The notes under the pieces: model-generated
The model's database searches: none
Told to the model about the DNA's origin: nothing
What the model saw: the letters and a program-made list of their open reading frames with translations, nothing else
Program-made: the position numbers and the translations under genes
Assembly (NCBI GenBank): GCA_032119595.1
Contig: JAUMBQ010000008.1
Location: 248,001 to 312,000, forward strand
DNA length: 64,000 nucleotides
Reading direction: 5' to 3'
Source: JAGIBJ01 sp032119595
GTDB taxonomy: Bacteria; Actinomycetota; Thermoleophilia; Solirubrobacterales; Solirubrobacteraceae
Shown: piece after piece, positions 63,880 through 64,000 of the stretch
How the letters are laid out: each line of letters opens with the position of its first letter
How positions within the stretch are numbered: the first letter of the stretch is position 1

Positions 63880-64000
63880 CTCGTCTGAAAGTCGGCATAC
63901 CACCCCCATCCCTTGAGTCGCCGGGCGCCGCAACATGGACCTCTGGCGCCACCCTGTCGGGTGACAGTCTTCCTGAGGTGGGTATCGCGCCGCAGATTTC
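63880..64000. other. Right edge, upstream region of pilT
   Basis: These 121 nt hold no visible gene and no recognised motif. They presumably contain the pilT promoter and leader, but the window ends. Confidence 0.4.

Noticed and set aside
1..64000. tRNA, rRNA or phage structural genes
   Set aside because: I found no cloverleaf-like or rRNA-like sequence and no capsid, portal or tail motifs. The flagellar rod and hook genes must not be mistaken for phage tail genes.

Overview
The window is high-GC DNA from what looks like an actinobacterium, probably of the class Thermoleophilia (Solirubrobacter, Conexibacter or Patulibacter type). This placement is inference. It rests on a monoderm flagellar gene set without P- or L-ring genes, an Rpf-type muralytic enzyme behind a c-di-AMP riboswitch, glucosyl-3-phosphoglycerate synthase, a methyltransferase/GH57/GT4 trio laid out like mycobacterial Rv3030-Rv3032, a DUF3052 protein and an actinobacterial-style pair of ArsA/Get3-like ATPases. 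No rRNA, tRNA or CRISPR array was seen.

Positions 1-3800 are a scarred accessory patch inside a flagellar operon. At the left edge is the start of a signal-peptide protein (possibly fliO or fliP). It is separated from fliN by an IS3-family element (759-2090) whose transposase carries an in-frame amber stop, by a chimeric remnant of a DUF1016 nuclease joined to a tyrosine-recombinase C-terminus, and by a lone SMI1/KNR4-type gene.

Positions 3801-20881 (minus strand) are one long flagellar operon in the order flgB-flgC-fliE-fliF-fliG-fliH-fliI-fliJ-SLT-fliK-flgD-(TIGR02530-like)-flgE-flbD-fliM-fliY-methyltransferase-motA-motB-fliL-fliN, with many 4-nt start/stop overlaps. Positions 21468-26823 hold filament-assembly genes (a FliT-like gene, fliS, fliD, a FlaG-like gene) and a large GT2-TPR glycosyltransferase. 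Positions 26953-30932 are a tightly overlapped five-gene minus-strand operon: GpgS-type glycosyltransferase, NodB-type deacetylase, acyl-CoA-dehydrogenase-like protein, NodS-like methyltransferase and a second GT2.

Positions 31069-38984 complete the flagellar region. A FlhB-C/FliK-like pair is divergent from a rod gene, followed by flgG-flgJ(N)-flgN-flgK-flgL-fliW-csrA-flagellin on the plus strand, closed by a strong terminator. The fliW-csrA-flagellin order and three GGA motifs over the flagellin ribosome-binding site point to FliW/CsrA control of flagellin translation.

Positions 39191-64000 are mixed chromosomal genes: meaB, a hexapeptide acyltransferase, two REP-like repeats, rpf with its riboswitch, the putative methylglucose-polysaccharide trio, methyltransferase and Lon-domain genes, an ECF sigma factor with a membrane-anchored partner and two relatives of that partner, an FtsZ with a long N-terminal extension behind a ParA, the ArsA-like pair, a DUF3052 protein, a zinc-uptake lipoprotein with a Zur-like operator, an HxlR-Zur regulator pair, an AIM24-like protein, and a PilT-type ATPase with a tyrosine-rich tail.
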